Assembly (NCBI RefSeq): GCF_000337575.1 | Contig: NZ_AOIM01000041.1 | Span: 253,108 to 300,082, forward strand | Reading direction: 5' to 3' | Length of the DNA stretch: 46,975 nucleotides | Source of the DNA: Natrialba hulunbeirensis JCM 10989 | GTDB lineage: Archaea; Halobacteriota; Halobacteria; Halobacteriales; Natrialbaceae | Shown: piece after piece, positions 25,742 through 34,089 of the stretch | Numbering within the stretch: the first letter of the stretch is position 1 | Layout of the letters: each line of letters starts with the position of its first letter | Position numbers and translations under genes: made by a program | Notes under the pieces: model-generated | Databases searched by the model: none | The model's input: only the letters and a program-made list of their open reading frames with translations | What the model was told of the DNA's origin: nothing

Positions 25742-26138
25742 CGCAACCGCTCGCGACTCCTCACCTCTCACCCTGGGACATCATGCTCGCTGTCGAGTCT
25801 GCCGCTGTACTCGACTCGAGTGCAACCGTTCAGTCAGCAACCAGCACGTAACGAGATGTCCGAGAGACGGAGACGGAGAGGTCAGTACACAGTTCGTGCA
25901 GGAGACTAGTATCGGCACTGCTAACGGGCGTTGTGACGGACGGTGGGTACTCGAGTGCCCGACTACAGTGATGATCGAGTCTCGGCGAAGGAACGCAGCG
26001 AGGCCGGTGGGAGAACGTTTAGTGCTCGGCAGCGCTCGGCAGCGATCGCCAGCAGTGGCCAGAGTCAGCGGGGACAGAGAGCGAAGAGCAGTCGAAGCGC
26101 GAAGTGAATAATCGCCAGCGAGGAGCAGCCTGAAAACC
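25742..26138. other. Intergenic, nothing recognised
   Basis: This 397-bp convergent gap between the split small gene and the GT-C-like gene has no frame with haloarchaeal coding bias, no RNA signature and no strong repeat. A short GTGCTCGGCAGC/GCTCGGCAGC duplication lies at about 26020-26042. Confidence 0.45.
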
Positions 26139-28118
26139 CTACGTCGTCGGCGACGGCGTACACATCGTCACCTCACCGTTCGTGTACACCGTCGCGTGGT
26201 GTGGCTGACAGAGCCGGTCCTGGGAGACCTGCTCGATCCGACCCTCGCCGTCCGCGTCGTTGAAGTACGTCGCATCGGTCGACTGCGTCGTCCGGTGAAC
26301 GACGTACTCGTGGTCTGCAACGCCATCATCGGGCACCGTCGCTGTCGTCGTGGACGGATAGGCCCCGGTTCGACTGATCACCGTCTGATAGGGGTGGTCC
26401 GTGTGTAACTGCTGATCCGGTCGGATTTCCTGGCCGTCTGGACCACCAGTGAGCTCGCCGATACTCGAGACGGCTGCGAGCTCGGCATCAGTATAGGCGA
26501 GTTGCTCGTGCTGGTCGGAGAACACCGGATTCTCGGCGTTGCTCTCGACGGCGAAGAGCATTGCACCCGGGTAGATGAGCGCGAACAGCACGAGGACGGT
26601 GACGACGACGCCCGGCGACAGGCCGCGAACGAGCGTTCGAAGACCGATTGCGCCGAGGATGGCCATCGGCGCGTAGAGGAACGCGAACCAGCGCGTCGGG
26701 ATAAAGTTCCGGATGCCGAACATTGGCAAGACGAGGACGAATACCAGCATGATCGCGGCGGCGAGCAACAGCGTGAACACCGACTGCTCGGCGCGCCGGC
26801 GGTGGACGACGTAGAGACAGCCGGCGAACGTCGCGCCGAGCAGGAACAGGAAGCCGAGCGCGTCGATGTAGGGAACTGCCTGTTCGAGCAGTGTCGGCGC
26901 GGCCTCGGCACTTGCCTCCGTTGTTTCGTCCCCGGTGCTGCCGCTCGCGATGTTGAGGAAGCCAGCGCTCTCCTCTAAGGTCTGCGTGAAGAAACTGAGG
27001 ACCGTCGCGAGGAACGACTGCTCGCGGTAGGGTGTCAGCGACCAGACGAAAATGGTCAGCCCGAAATTGAAGACGACGAGCCCGATCAGGTTGACCGGCT
27101 TCTTCGCCCGGAAAACGCTCGTATCGAGACGCGTGAGCCCGAAGGGACCGATGACGAACACGACCTGTGCGACGAACGCAGCGAGTAAGAGGACGAGCGT
27201 GATGAACGTCGACACCTGGTGGGTGAGGATGACCGCGACGCTCAACAGGATCAACAGCGAGAAGTCACGCATCGTGTACTCGATGCGCATCACGCGGATG
27301 AGCGCGTAGAGGATCGCGAGGAAGAACACCAGCCCGAGGCTCGTCGGGATGAGGTGTAGCCCCCACATGGTGACGTGACTGGTGAGTGCGAACAGCGCCG
27401 TCGCCAGCACGGCCCAGCGCTCGGAAACGAGCAGATTCGTCGTCGCGTAGATGAGCAGCACCGACAGCGGCATCAGAATCCCGACGGAGAGGTACAGCGC
27501 GAGTCGCAGCGGCACGTCGAGTAAGAGCGACGATGCGACGACGAGCAGGTGGTAGAACGGCGAGGCGTAGTGTTTGTCGTGTGAAATCGCACTCAAGGAT
27601 TCTTCGGCGTAGATCGCCTCGATGAACTCCATGTGCGTCCAGACGTCGATCCCGATGTAGCCTGGCGTCGCGTACAGTGCGGTAAATCGGAAGACGAGCG
27701 CGAAGAGGACGACCTGGAGCAACAGTAGCCGCCGGTTGAACGCCTCCTCGCTCGTAAAGAGGATCTGAACGACGACGAGCGTTGCCAGCACGCTCGCGAC
27801 AGCGAAGTACACTGGCGTGCGCGCTCCCTGCAGGACTGTCAGGACGACCAGCGCGCCGAGTCCGGCGAGCACAACACTCGGGAGCGTCATCGCGACCGGG
27901 CGGGGCAGACGCGGCAGCGCTGTAGACGTATCCTGCTGATACAGCGCGAGGAGGTACAGCGCACACGCCGTCCCGAGCACGAACGGCACCGTGTTGAGGT
28001 AAATCTGTGATGCCAGCAGCCGAAGCGGCAGGAGTACGAGTGCTAACAGGAGTCCGACGATCGCCGCGACTGTGTCGAGTCGCAGCGGTCGTAGCTGCGA
28101 AATTTTGTTATACACCAC
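26139..28118 (-). CDS. Polytopic membrane protein, GT-C glycosyltransferase-like
   Basis: About 659 residues with ~14 hydrophobic helices and an extracytoplasmic C-terminal domain. No ATG is available. GTG 28118 or 28115 (MVYNKISQLRPLRL) overlaps the 3' end of the upstream gene by about 10 bp and gives a sensible N-terminus. The first long loop carries acidic residues in GYIGIDVWTHMEFIEAIYAE, the position where GT-C enzymes hold their catalytic Asp, and then SHDKHYASPFYHLLVVAS. GT-C enzymes transfer sugars from polyprenyl-phosphate donors on the outer side of the membrane. The family assignment rests on topology and this loop, not on a close match. It is last in a four-gene minus-strand run with GT4, DUF354 and sugar-dehydrogenase genes. 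Confidence 0.72.
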   Translation of the reverse strand: MVYNKISQLRPLRLDTVAAIVGLLLALVLLPLRLLASQIYLNTVPFVLGTACALYLLALYQQDTSTALPRLPRPVAMTLPSVVLAGLGALVVLTVLQGARTPVYFAVASVLATLVVVQILFTSEEAFNRRLLLLQVVLFALVFRFTALYATPGYIGIDVWTHMEFIEAIYAEESLSAISHDKHYASPFYHLLVVASSLLLDVPLRLALYLSVGILMPLSVLLIYATTNLLVSERWAVLATALFALTSHVTMWGLHLIPTSLGLVFFLAILYALIRVMRIEYTMRDFSLLILLSVAVILTHQVSTFITLVLLLAAFVAQVVFVIGPFGLTRLDTSVFRAKKPVNLIGLVVFNFGLTIFVWSLTPYREQSFLATVLSFFTQTLEESAGFLNIASGSTGDETTEASAEAAPTLLEQAVPYIDALGFLFLLGATFAGCLYVVHRRRAEQSVFTLLLAAAIMLVFVLVLPMFGIRNFIPTRWFAFLYAPMAILGAIGLRTLVRGLSPGVVVTVLVLFALIYPGAMLFAVESNAENPVFSDQHEQLAYTDAELAAVSSIGELTGGPDGQEIRPDQQLHTDHPYQTVISRTGAYPSTTTATVPDDGVADHEYVVHRTTQSTDATYFNDADGEGRIEQVSQDRLCQPHHATVYTNGEVTMCTPSPTT

Positions 28119-29085
28119 TGGAGACACCTCGCCGTACAGCCTCCGAACCGGACAGCGCCGTCGGATCGAGCAGGCGCTCGTAGAGCGACACGAGCCGGTC
28201 ACCCATCGAATCGAGGCTCAGCCCATCGATGCGCCCACGACCCTGTGAGGAACCGCCGTTCTCGAGTGCAACCGTGAGCCCGACGACCAGTTCGTCGTCG
28301 GCGTCGCTGACGAAGCAGTTGGGAAGCCCCTCGACGGTCTCGGCGACGAAGCCGACGTCGGTCGAGACGACCGGCAGGTTACAGGCCGCAGCCTCCTTGA
28401 CGACCATCGGACCGCTCTCGCGCTTCGAGGTCACGAGCAACACGTCGCTCGCGTTCATGTAGTACGGAATCTCGGCGTGGTCGACGCCGCTGACGGTCCG
28501 GAGTTCGACGTCGACGCCCGCCCGATCGGCGAGCCGTTTCGCCCGCGGAAAGTCCTTGACTGCGCGCTCGCGGTCGTAGGGAAAGAGCGCGATGTTGGTG
28601 TCGGGATCGGTATCCCAGCCGAGGTGCTCGCGGGCCTCTGCCTGCGGAATCGGACGGAACAGTTCCGTGTCAACGCCGAAGGGGATCAGTTCGTGGTCGA
28701 TCTCGAGTTGGCGCGACATCGCCGGACTCGGAACGACGGTCGCGCTCGCACGACGTGCACCGTGCCGGCTGAGCGATCGGAGCCACTCCTGGTCGGCCAT
28801 GAGGTCCGTTCCCCACAGCGTCAGGACGACCGGCCGAGTCGGCTGGGCGAGCGCAAAGGGGGCGACGAGCCCGTAGTTCGCGTGCACCAGATCGTACTCG
28901 TCCGAGCGGAGTTCCGAGAGTATCTTCGGATACAAGCGGGCGTAGTCGACGGCCGTGCGGCCCGAATCGCCGTGGTGTTCGCCCGGCACGCCGACTACCG
29001 TACAGTCGACGCCGCGCTCTTCGAGTACCGACACCTGCTGGTCGAAAAACGGTCGTGGCGTGGTCACTACCTGAAGTACCTTCAT
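28108..29085 (-). CDS. GT4 family glycosyltransferase
   Basis: A 325-residue GT-B enzyme. ATG 29085 (MKVLQVVTTPRPFFDQQVSV) is chosen because the extra 11 residues upstream would run into the preceding gene's end. The N-terminal acceptor domain shows FDQQVSVLEERGVDCTVVGV, and the C-terminal donor domain carries the retaining EX7E signature in KRESGPMVVKEAAACNLPVV followed by STDVGFVAETVEG. It starts 13 bp after the DUF354 gene and overlaps the next gene's start, which points to translational coupling. It probably adds a sugar from a nucleotide donor to the glycan built by this locus. Donor and acceptor cannot be told. Confidence 0.86.
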   Translation of the reverse strand: MKVLQVVTTPRPFFDQQVSVLEERGVDCTVVGVPGEHHGDSGRTAVDYARLYPKILSELRSDEYDLVHANYGLVAPFALAQPTRPVVLTLWGTDLMADQEWLRSLSRHGARRASATVVPSPAMSRQLEIDHELIPFGVDTELFRPIPQAEAREHLGWDTDPDTNIALFPYDRERAVKDFPRAKRLADRAGVDVELRTVSGVDHAEIPYYMNASDVLLVTSKRESGPMVVKEAAACNLPVVSTDVGFVAETVEGLPNCFVSDADDELVVGLTVALENGGSSQGRGRIDGLSLDSMGDRLVSLYERLLDPTALSGSEAVRRGVSSGV

Positions 29086-29098
29086 TGTCACACTCACA

Positions 29099-30166
29099 CT
29101 AGCCGGGGTTCGTCGCAAGCGACGGCTGCTCCGGCCGCTCGCCGCGTGCAGTCGTCTCGAGTGCCTGTACGATTACGTCCGTTACGTCAACCCGCTCTGC
29201 GAGCAGGCGCTCGCGTCGCGCCGCCCACGGCTCGTCGTCGCGCTCGACGATCGACACCGCCTGCTCGAGTGCCCGCACGTGTCGATCCTCGTCGTTGAAC
29301 TCGAAGAGGAGGCCGTACTCCGCGTCGAGTTCGGCCGTGTAGCCGAGCGAGAGCGAGTTTACGTAAACCGAGGGCGTGCCGAGCACGGCAGCCTCTGCCG
29401 CGGTCGTCGCTCCCTCGCCGACGACGACGTCCGCGAAGGCGAGCAGGTCGTGCATCAGTTCGGGCGGCGTCTCGAGTTGGTACTCGGCGAGGTCGGCGGG
29501 TGGCTCACCCTCCGCCGTAAGGAGGACCGTCGCGCCCGCGTCTTCGAGTCGGGAAACGACCTCGCGCGGGTCGTCGAAGCCGCCGTGACCCACGTCGTGG
29601 GACGCGTCCCAGCTACTGAGGCGGACGACGGCGATGGTCTCGTCGCGCTCGACGCCGGCTAACTCGAGTACCGCTGGATCGGGCTCGAATCGGTCGGGGT
29701 GGAGGTAGGCCAGTTCGTGGTAGCCGGGATAGGTGACCTGCTTCGCGCCGATTTCCTCGCGGTAGCACGCTGGCGTGCAAATCACGTCGGCGAACGGGTA
29801 GCCCAGTTTCGTGATGAGCGTTGCGTGCTCGGTGTCGTAGAAGACGACGCTCTTCGCGCGAAGCGCCGTCGCGACGTGTGCTGCGGCGACGCCGCCGATT
29901 GCCGTAATCACGTCGGGATCGATCGCCTGCGCACGCCGGAGGAGTTTCGCCTCGTAGGTGGCCTGTACTGCCGCGAGCGAGGCGAGCGAGTCCGCGTCGC
30001 CGGCCAACACCTCGTGGTCGATGTCGTAGCCCTCGAGCAGGGCGACTGCCACGCTGCTCTCGCGGGCGAAGACGTGGACCTCGTGGCCACGGCACTCGAG
30101 TTCGTCGATCGCGTTCCGGAAGAAGTGGACGTGGCCAGGGTGCTGGATCGTGACGATGATGCGCAT
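29099..30166 (-). CDS. DUF354 family protein (GT-B fold, glycosyltransferase/UDP-GlcNAc 2-epimerase-like)
   Basis: A 355-residue protein starting at ATG 30166 (MRIIVTIQHPGHVHFFRNAI), the usual DUF354 opening; the longer frame upstream is Arg-rich noncoding sequence. The family has a GT-B-like fold, with HEVHVFARESSVAVALLEGY in the N-terminal domain and VVGEGATTAAEAAVLGTPSV, a donor-binding-like Glu/Gly region, in the C-terminal domain. Members are widespread in archaeal surface-glycan loci; enzymatic activity is not established. It is second in the minus-strand run, 115 bp after the sugar dehydrogenase gene and 13 bp before the GT4 gene. Confidence 0.84.
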   Translation of the reverse strand: MRIIVTIQHPGHVHFFRNAIDELECRGHEVHVFARESSVAVALLEGYDIDHEVLAGDADSLASLAAVQATYEAKLLRRAQAIDPDVITAIGGVAAAHVATALRAKSVVFYDTEHATLITKLGYPFADVICTPACYREEIGAKQVTYPGYHELAYLHPDRFEPDPAVLELAGVERDETIAVVRLSSWDASHDVGHGGFDDPREVVSRLEDAGATVLLTAEGEPPADLAEYQLETPPELMHDLLAFADVVVGEGATTAAEAAVLGTPSVYVNSLSLGYTAELDAEYGLLFEFNDEDRHVRALEQAVSIVERDDEPWAARRERLLAERVDVTDVIVQALETTARGERPEQPSLATNPG

Positions 30167-30281
30167 TATGTAGCCTCCGTACTGTCTGCGGTGGTAGCTG
30201 GCGTCGGTACTGGGTCGGCGGCGTTCTCGCTCGCCACTCGCGACCGGTCGTCCCTTATCCCGATAGCGTCCCCCCGTCCCA

Positions 30282-31688
30282 TCATACGCGTCGATAGGTG
30301 AAGCCCGCCGCAGCGGCCTCGTCCTCGTCGATCGCACCGGCGACGTCGACCAGCGCGGGATCGTCGTCGAGTTCGCTCGCGATTGCCTCCAGGTCCATCC
30401 CGGTGAACTCCTCGTGGGGCGTCGCGAGCACGATTGCGTCGAAGCCCTCGAACGAGAGCTGGTCCTGGACCTCGAGATCGAACGTCTCGCAGGCCGCCTC
30501 GTGGTTCGCGATCGGGTCGAACCCCTCAAGGTGGATATCGTACTCGTTCAGGGTGTCGACGACGTTCGAGACCTTCGAACTGCGCAGGTCGCCGACGCCG
30601 GGCTTGTAGGAAAGGCCGAGAACGAGCACGCGGCTGTCCCGGAGCGTCTTGTGACACGTGTTGAGCGCCTTGATCGTCAGGTCGGCGACGTGGCCCGGCA
30701 TCGACTCGTTGACCTTCCGTCCCATCTGCATCAGTTCCGGCTCGAAGCCCTCCTGCGCGGCGCGATACGAGAGGAAGTACGGATCGACCGGGATGCAGTG
30801 TCCGCCGACGAGGCCGGGCTGGTAGTCGTGGAAGTTCCACTTCGTGCCGGCCGCATCGAGCACGTCCTGCGTGTCGACGTCCATGTGCTCGAGTGCAACC
30901 GAGAGCTCGTTGACGAACGCGATGTTCAGGTCCCGCTGGGTGTTCTCGACGACCTTCGATGCCTCGGCGACCTCGATCGAGGGCGCGCGATGGACGCCCG
31001 CGTCGACAACGGAGCCGTAGAGCTCCGCCACGTCGTCGAGAACTGCCTCGGTCTGACCGCTGACGACCTTGACGACGTCCGAGAGGCCGTGTTCCTCGTC
31101 GCCCGGCGTCGCACGCTCGGGCGAGTAGCCGACGAAGAAGTCTTCACCGGCGGTCATCCCGGAGGTCTCCTCGAGTGCCGGGATGAGTACCTCGCGGGTC
31201 GAGCCCGGATAGACGGTGGATTCCAGGACGACCGTCGTGCCGGCGCTCATCTTCGAGCCGACGGTCTGGCCGGCGCTTTCGACGTAGCTCAGGTCGGGTC
31301 GGTCGTCGTCCTGGATCGGCGTCGGGACGGCGATAACGACGTACTCGGCGTCGCTGATCGCGCCCGCGTTCGTAGTGTAGGAAATGTCGTCGTTCTGGAC
31401 GGCCTCGTCCGTAAGGTCGCCGGTCGTGTCTTCGCCGTCTTTGAGCTGTTCGACGGTGGATTCGTCGACGTCGTAGCCGATAACCTGGTAGTCCGACTGG
31501 GCGAAGCCGACCGCAAGCGGGAGGCCGACGTAGCCGAGGCCGACGACGCAGATCGTCGCTTCTCGGGTATGATGGTCTTCCTCGACGTGCTCGAGCGTGG
31601 TCGTCTTCGAGCTGCGATGCTCGAGTACCTGGTGGCCGTGCAGTCGGTCGTCCGATCGGTTCTCGGTGTCGCTGATTGTCGGTGTCAT
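30282..31688 (-). CDS. Nucleotide-sugar 6-dehydrogenase (UDP-GlcNAc/ManNAc/Glc dehydrogenase family)
   Basis: A 468-residue NAD-dependent enzyme that oxidises the C6 alcohol of a UDP-sugar to a carboxylate. The Rossmann motif is CVVGLGYVGLPLAVGFAQSD, the conserved Lys is in EASKVVENTQRDLNIAFVNE, and the catalytic Cys is in VGGHCIPVDPYFLSY, with the later VLVLGLSYKPGVGDLRSSKV. The HCIPVDPYFL form favours the WecC/TviB/WbpA side (N-acetylated sugars) over plain UDP-glucose dehydrogenase, though this is an inference. The product would be a uronic acid, a good acceptor for the AsnB-like amidotransferase or ATP-grasp enzyme. A ~45-residue hydrophilic N-terminal extension (ATG 31688) precedes the Rossmann fold and is unusual. 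Confidence 0.92.
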   Translation of the reverse strand: MTPTISDTENRSDDRLHGHQVLEHRSSKTTTLEHVEEDHHTREATICVVGLGYVGLPLAVGFAQSDYQVIGYDVDESTVEQLKDGEDTTGDLTDEAVQNDDISYTTNAGAISDAEYVVIAVPTPIQDDDRPDLSYVESAGQTVGSKMSAGTTVVLESTVYPGSTREVLIPALEETSGMTAGEDFFVGYSPERATPGDEEHGLSDVVKVVSGQTEAVLDDVAELYGSVVDAGVHRAPSIEVAEASKVVENTQRDLNIAFVNELSVALEHMDVDTQDVLDAAGTKWNFHDYQPGLVGGHCIPVDPYFLSYRAAQEGFEPELMQMGRKVNESMPGHVADLTIKALNTCHKTLRDSRVLVLGLSYKPGVGDLRSSKVSNVVDTLNEYDIHLEGFDPIANHEAACETFDLEVQDQLSFEGFDAIVLATPHEEFTGMDLEAIASELDDDPALVDVAGAIDEDEAAAAGFTYRRV

Positions 31689-31888
31689 GGGTGTCCTGTG
31701 TGGATTCGTCTCCGGCGCACCCGGTGTGTGCCGGCGATTGGGTTCGGTTTCGGATTCGAGTTGGATCGATTGCGGGTCGGTTCCGTTCGATTTCGGTCGG
31801 GTCCGTGTCGTTCATGCCCGAGACACGGATTCGTCCGCGGTCCCACCGAAGCGGGACTGGTCTCGATCCGGACAAGCAGGGATGAGCG

Positions 31889-31902
31889 GTTTACTATAGC
31901 GC
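31889..31902 (+). promoter_or_regulatory. CTATAG-type promoter-like element
   Basis: GTTTACTATAGCGC, identical in reverse complement to 16375-16388; the inner ACTATAGCGCTG equals 1288-1299. Here it could act on either strand. Confidence 0.35.
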
Positions 31903-32002
31903 TGATAAACTGTTGCAGTGATCGGACGGGAACGAGATCTGGGCCAGTAGCGGCTCTCGAAGGTAATTTGGCGCGATGCCCGAATGCCGGCTACAGATCG
32001 GC

Positions 32003-32017
32003 TTAGCAGTCCGCTAA
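32003..32017. promoter_or_regulatory. Palindrome TTAGC-N5-GCTAA, candidate operator
   Basis: A perfect inverted repeat within GCTTAGCAGTCCGCTAAACC. It lies ~190 bp before the membrane-bound wHTH gene. Confidence 0.45.
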
Positions 32018-32209
32018 ACCTGCTTGTATCGACCCATAATGAAGGTGCCACACGGTGCAGTGTCGATGCGGTCGTCGTGACCGTCGTGCGATTCGGAGGG
32101 AAACTCCGACGCAGCCGGGCAACCGGGTACGCACGAATACAACCACGTCTCGGTCCGAGAGGCCGCGACAGACACAGAACGAGCGATCCAGAGACAGAAG
32201 CGCGAAACC

Positions 32210-33013
32210 ATGGCACCACTACCCAGTATTCAGATTGGCGCCGGACCGCACGCATCGGTGACGAGCCCCGAGTCCGTCACCGGCTCGGTTCCGGCCGCTG
32301 CAGTCGACGCGTACACGGTTGGAGCGACGATACCCTTCCCAGGGTTGGGCGAAACCGAACCAGCAGGAGGATCGTCATACTGGCTGTCGACGATCCGTGA
32401 TGCGTCGACCTGGGAGGTGTCACTCATCGCGATTCTGTTCCTGATGATCGCCCTCCTGGTCGGCATCCGCGTCGTGCAAGCGCTCTCCGTCGACGGCTTC
32501 GGAGCGCTTGTCCGACAGATTGGCACCGGAACTCGGACCGGTGGCGCTGAGTCCGGTTCCGGCTCTGGCCCCACTCCCGGTTCAACAGAGCCACAGCATC
32601 CCGCTGGCGCAAATTCTGCACGTGCGAGCGCACCCGCGAACACGAATGCGAACGCAACGGCAGAGACACAACCCACTACCGGAGCCGCCGGTGCAACCGG
32701 TACTGATCCCGAATCCGACCAGGCACGCTCCTACGAGAACCTCGTCTCCGCTGACACACCACCAGAGTTACTCAGCGACGAAGGACGTGTCGTCCGCCTG
32801 CTCGTGAAACACGGCGGCCAGATTCGACAACACCAGATCGCCGACGAAACGGGCTGGTCGAAGTCGAAAGTCAGCCGCATCCTCTCGAGTATGTACGACG
32901 ACGGCACGATCGAGAAAACCTCCGTTGGCCGAGAGAACGTGATCTCGCTTCCGGACCGGCCGATTGGCGAGGACGCGTCGGCAGCGACCGACAACACGAG
33001 TCCAGTGCCGTAG
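32210..33013 (+). CDS. Membrane-anchored wHTH transcriptional regulator
   Basis: A 267-residue protein. The N-terminal ~60 residues look extracytoplasmic, then one transmembrane helix (VSLIAILFLMIALLVGIRVV, residues ~68-90). A low-complexity cytosolic linker follows (GSGSGPTPGS, NTNANATAE), and then a C-terminal winged helix: LLSDEGRVVRLLVKHGGQIR, QIADETGWSKSKVSRILSSM and YDDGTIEKTSVGRENVISLP. This plan (helix, linker, C-terminal wHTH) is common in haloarchaeal signal-coupled regulators of the DUF7343/IclR-like type. It is the third membrane-bound wHTH protein in the window, with opposite topology to the two near 22 kb. Targets unknown; the palindrome at 32003-32017 is upstream. Confidence 0.82.
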   Translation: MAPLPSIQIGAGPHASVTSPESVTGSVPAAAVDAYTVGATIPFPGLGETEPAGGSSYWLSTIRDASTWEVSLIAILFLMIALLVGIRVVQALSVDGFGALVRQIGTGTRTGGAESGSGSGPTPGSTEPQHPAGANSARASAPANTNANATAETQPTTGAAGATGTDPESDQARSYENLVSADTPPELLSDEGRVVRLLVKHGGQIRQHQIADETGWSKSKVSRILSSMYDDGTIEKTSVGRENVISLPDRPIGEDASAATDNTSPVP

Positions 33014-34089
33014 TTGCGAAGGCTGCCTGTCCTTACGGCACGGTTGGTGATGATCGATGAGCGGTGAGCGACGAGCGACGAGCGACCACCAGCGAACAGC
33101 AAACGACGACCGACCGAAATGACGCCGCTTTGCAGTGTCGTGCGTGTCAGAGGCACGGCAGTACGTGTTCTCCACACGTTCTCCGTTCTCGGACGGTACA
33201 GTCCTCCGCGTTTCGTAGAGAGGGCTGCGCAGACAGACCGGTCGTCGCGTTCACAGCGACACACCGATTCTCTACAGAGATGCAGCGAGAGTGCCTCGAT
33301 GGTGAGTCGCGTAAGCTCTACTGACCGTGTCAACGTACCGATAGACACAGTTGCGACGTGGATTGAAGGCCGCAAAACAGTGAAGCCGCGGGGCTTGCCT
33401 CCGCGGTGTTCGCCCGCGTTGCGGGTCGTTCGTTCCACTGCTTACGAGGCAACGACCGCTGACCGAACGGTCGGTGACGAATTCCCACAAACCGCCTGAG
33501 AAGTGCCTTACTGGCCTGCTAAACAGGAATGTACTGTGTGAAACAGTGCGAACGACCCCCGTTGACGGAGAGCACGTAAGTGGACGACGACGCGCAATCG
33601 TGGCGGAATGACGGACGCCCAACAGAACCCCGAGAAGCCTACTATCGTCGGCCTCAGCGTGTGTCGTTCCAATACAGGGGAACGTCCTCGCTGTCTGTCT
33701 CTCAGGGCCACCGTCTTATTCGCTCTATAGTAATGCCTGCAGGACTATTCGCTTCGGGTAGATGCTCGGATCCGCCGTGTAGGCGGAAGCGGGTACACGC
33801 AGCTCAAAACCATGACACTGAACAGCACCGATCCACGGGCAGCTGTCTCGAGCCGAATTACGACGGATGCGACGACCAACGTCGCGGGCGGAGTCGCGGT
33901 CACCGGCGAGTCCGAACGCAGTGTCGCGTCCGAAGACACAGCTACGATCGGCGAACACGGGCACCAGCAACGGCAACGCCAGCGTCATCGCCATCGCCGT
34001 CGAACCCAATTCCCTACAGGAGGGCACGTGGGATCGACGTGGTTGCACGTCTGGTCGCCACAGGCAGCGGTAACGGAGGTGAACGGCTA
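33014..34089. other. Large intergenic gap before glmS, possibly decayed gene
   Basis: This 1,076-bp gap has no gene I can support. It includes GAGCGACGA tandem units (33059-33085), a hairpin CCGCGG-N9-CCGCGG on the minus strand followed by CTTCAC (33384-33406) resembling a tnpB-element right end, a TTACT-GGCCT-GCTAA palindrome (33508-33522) and a CTCTATAG element (33722-33730). From 33812 a 45-residue frame with haloarchaeal character (MTLNSTDPRAAVSSRITTD) dissolves into Arg/Gln/His-rich sequence, and its reading frame ends TAATG onto the glmS start, suggesting a remnant of a frameshifted gene once coupled to glmS. Confidence 0.45.
33508..33522. promoter_or_regulatory. Palindrome-like TTACT-N5-GCTAA
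   Basis: Part of CCTTACTGGCCTGCTAAACA. It matches the TTARC-N5-GYTAA pattern except in the last two left-arm positions. Confidence 0.35.

Larger units (their letters stand above)
31689..32209. promoter_or_regulatory. Divergent intergenic region with palindromes
   Basis: This 521-bp gap has no supported gene. It holds GTTTACTATAGCGC at 31889-31902, shared exactly with the promoter at 16375-16388, and nearby GATAAAC that makes a GTTTA...TAAAC inverted repeat (31889-31910). A perfect TTAGC-AGTCC-GCTAA palindrome lies at 32003-32017. A TTCGG/TTCGAT-rich stretch at 31740-31800 is low-complexity only. Confidence 0.5.

Noticed and set aside
25692..26111. 139-residue frame after the tnpB element
   Set aside because: Basic, Arg/Thr-rich composition typical of antisense or out-of-frame haloarchaeal DNA; overlaps the acidic C-terminal half of the split gene.
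33059..33085. GAGCGACGA tandem units as a CRISPR-like array
   Set aside because: Units are only ~7 bp, with no spacers and no cas genes; a simple short tandem repeat.
33580..34089. N-terminal extension of GlmS by 170 residues in the same frame
   Set aside because: The extension is Arg-rich without haloarchaeal bias, and GlmS needs Cys at position 2, which fixes the start at 34090.
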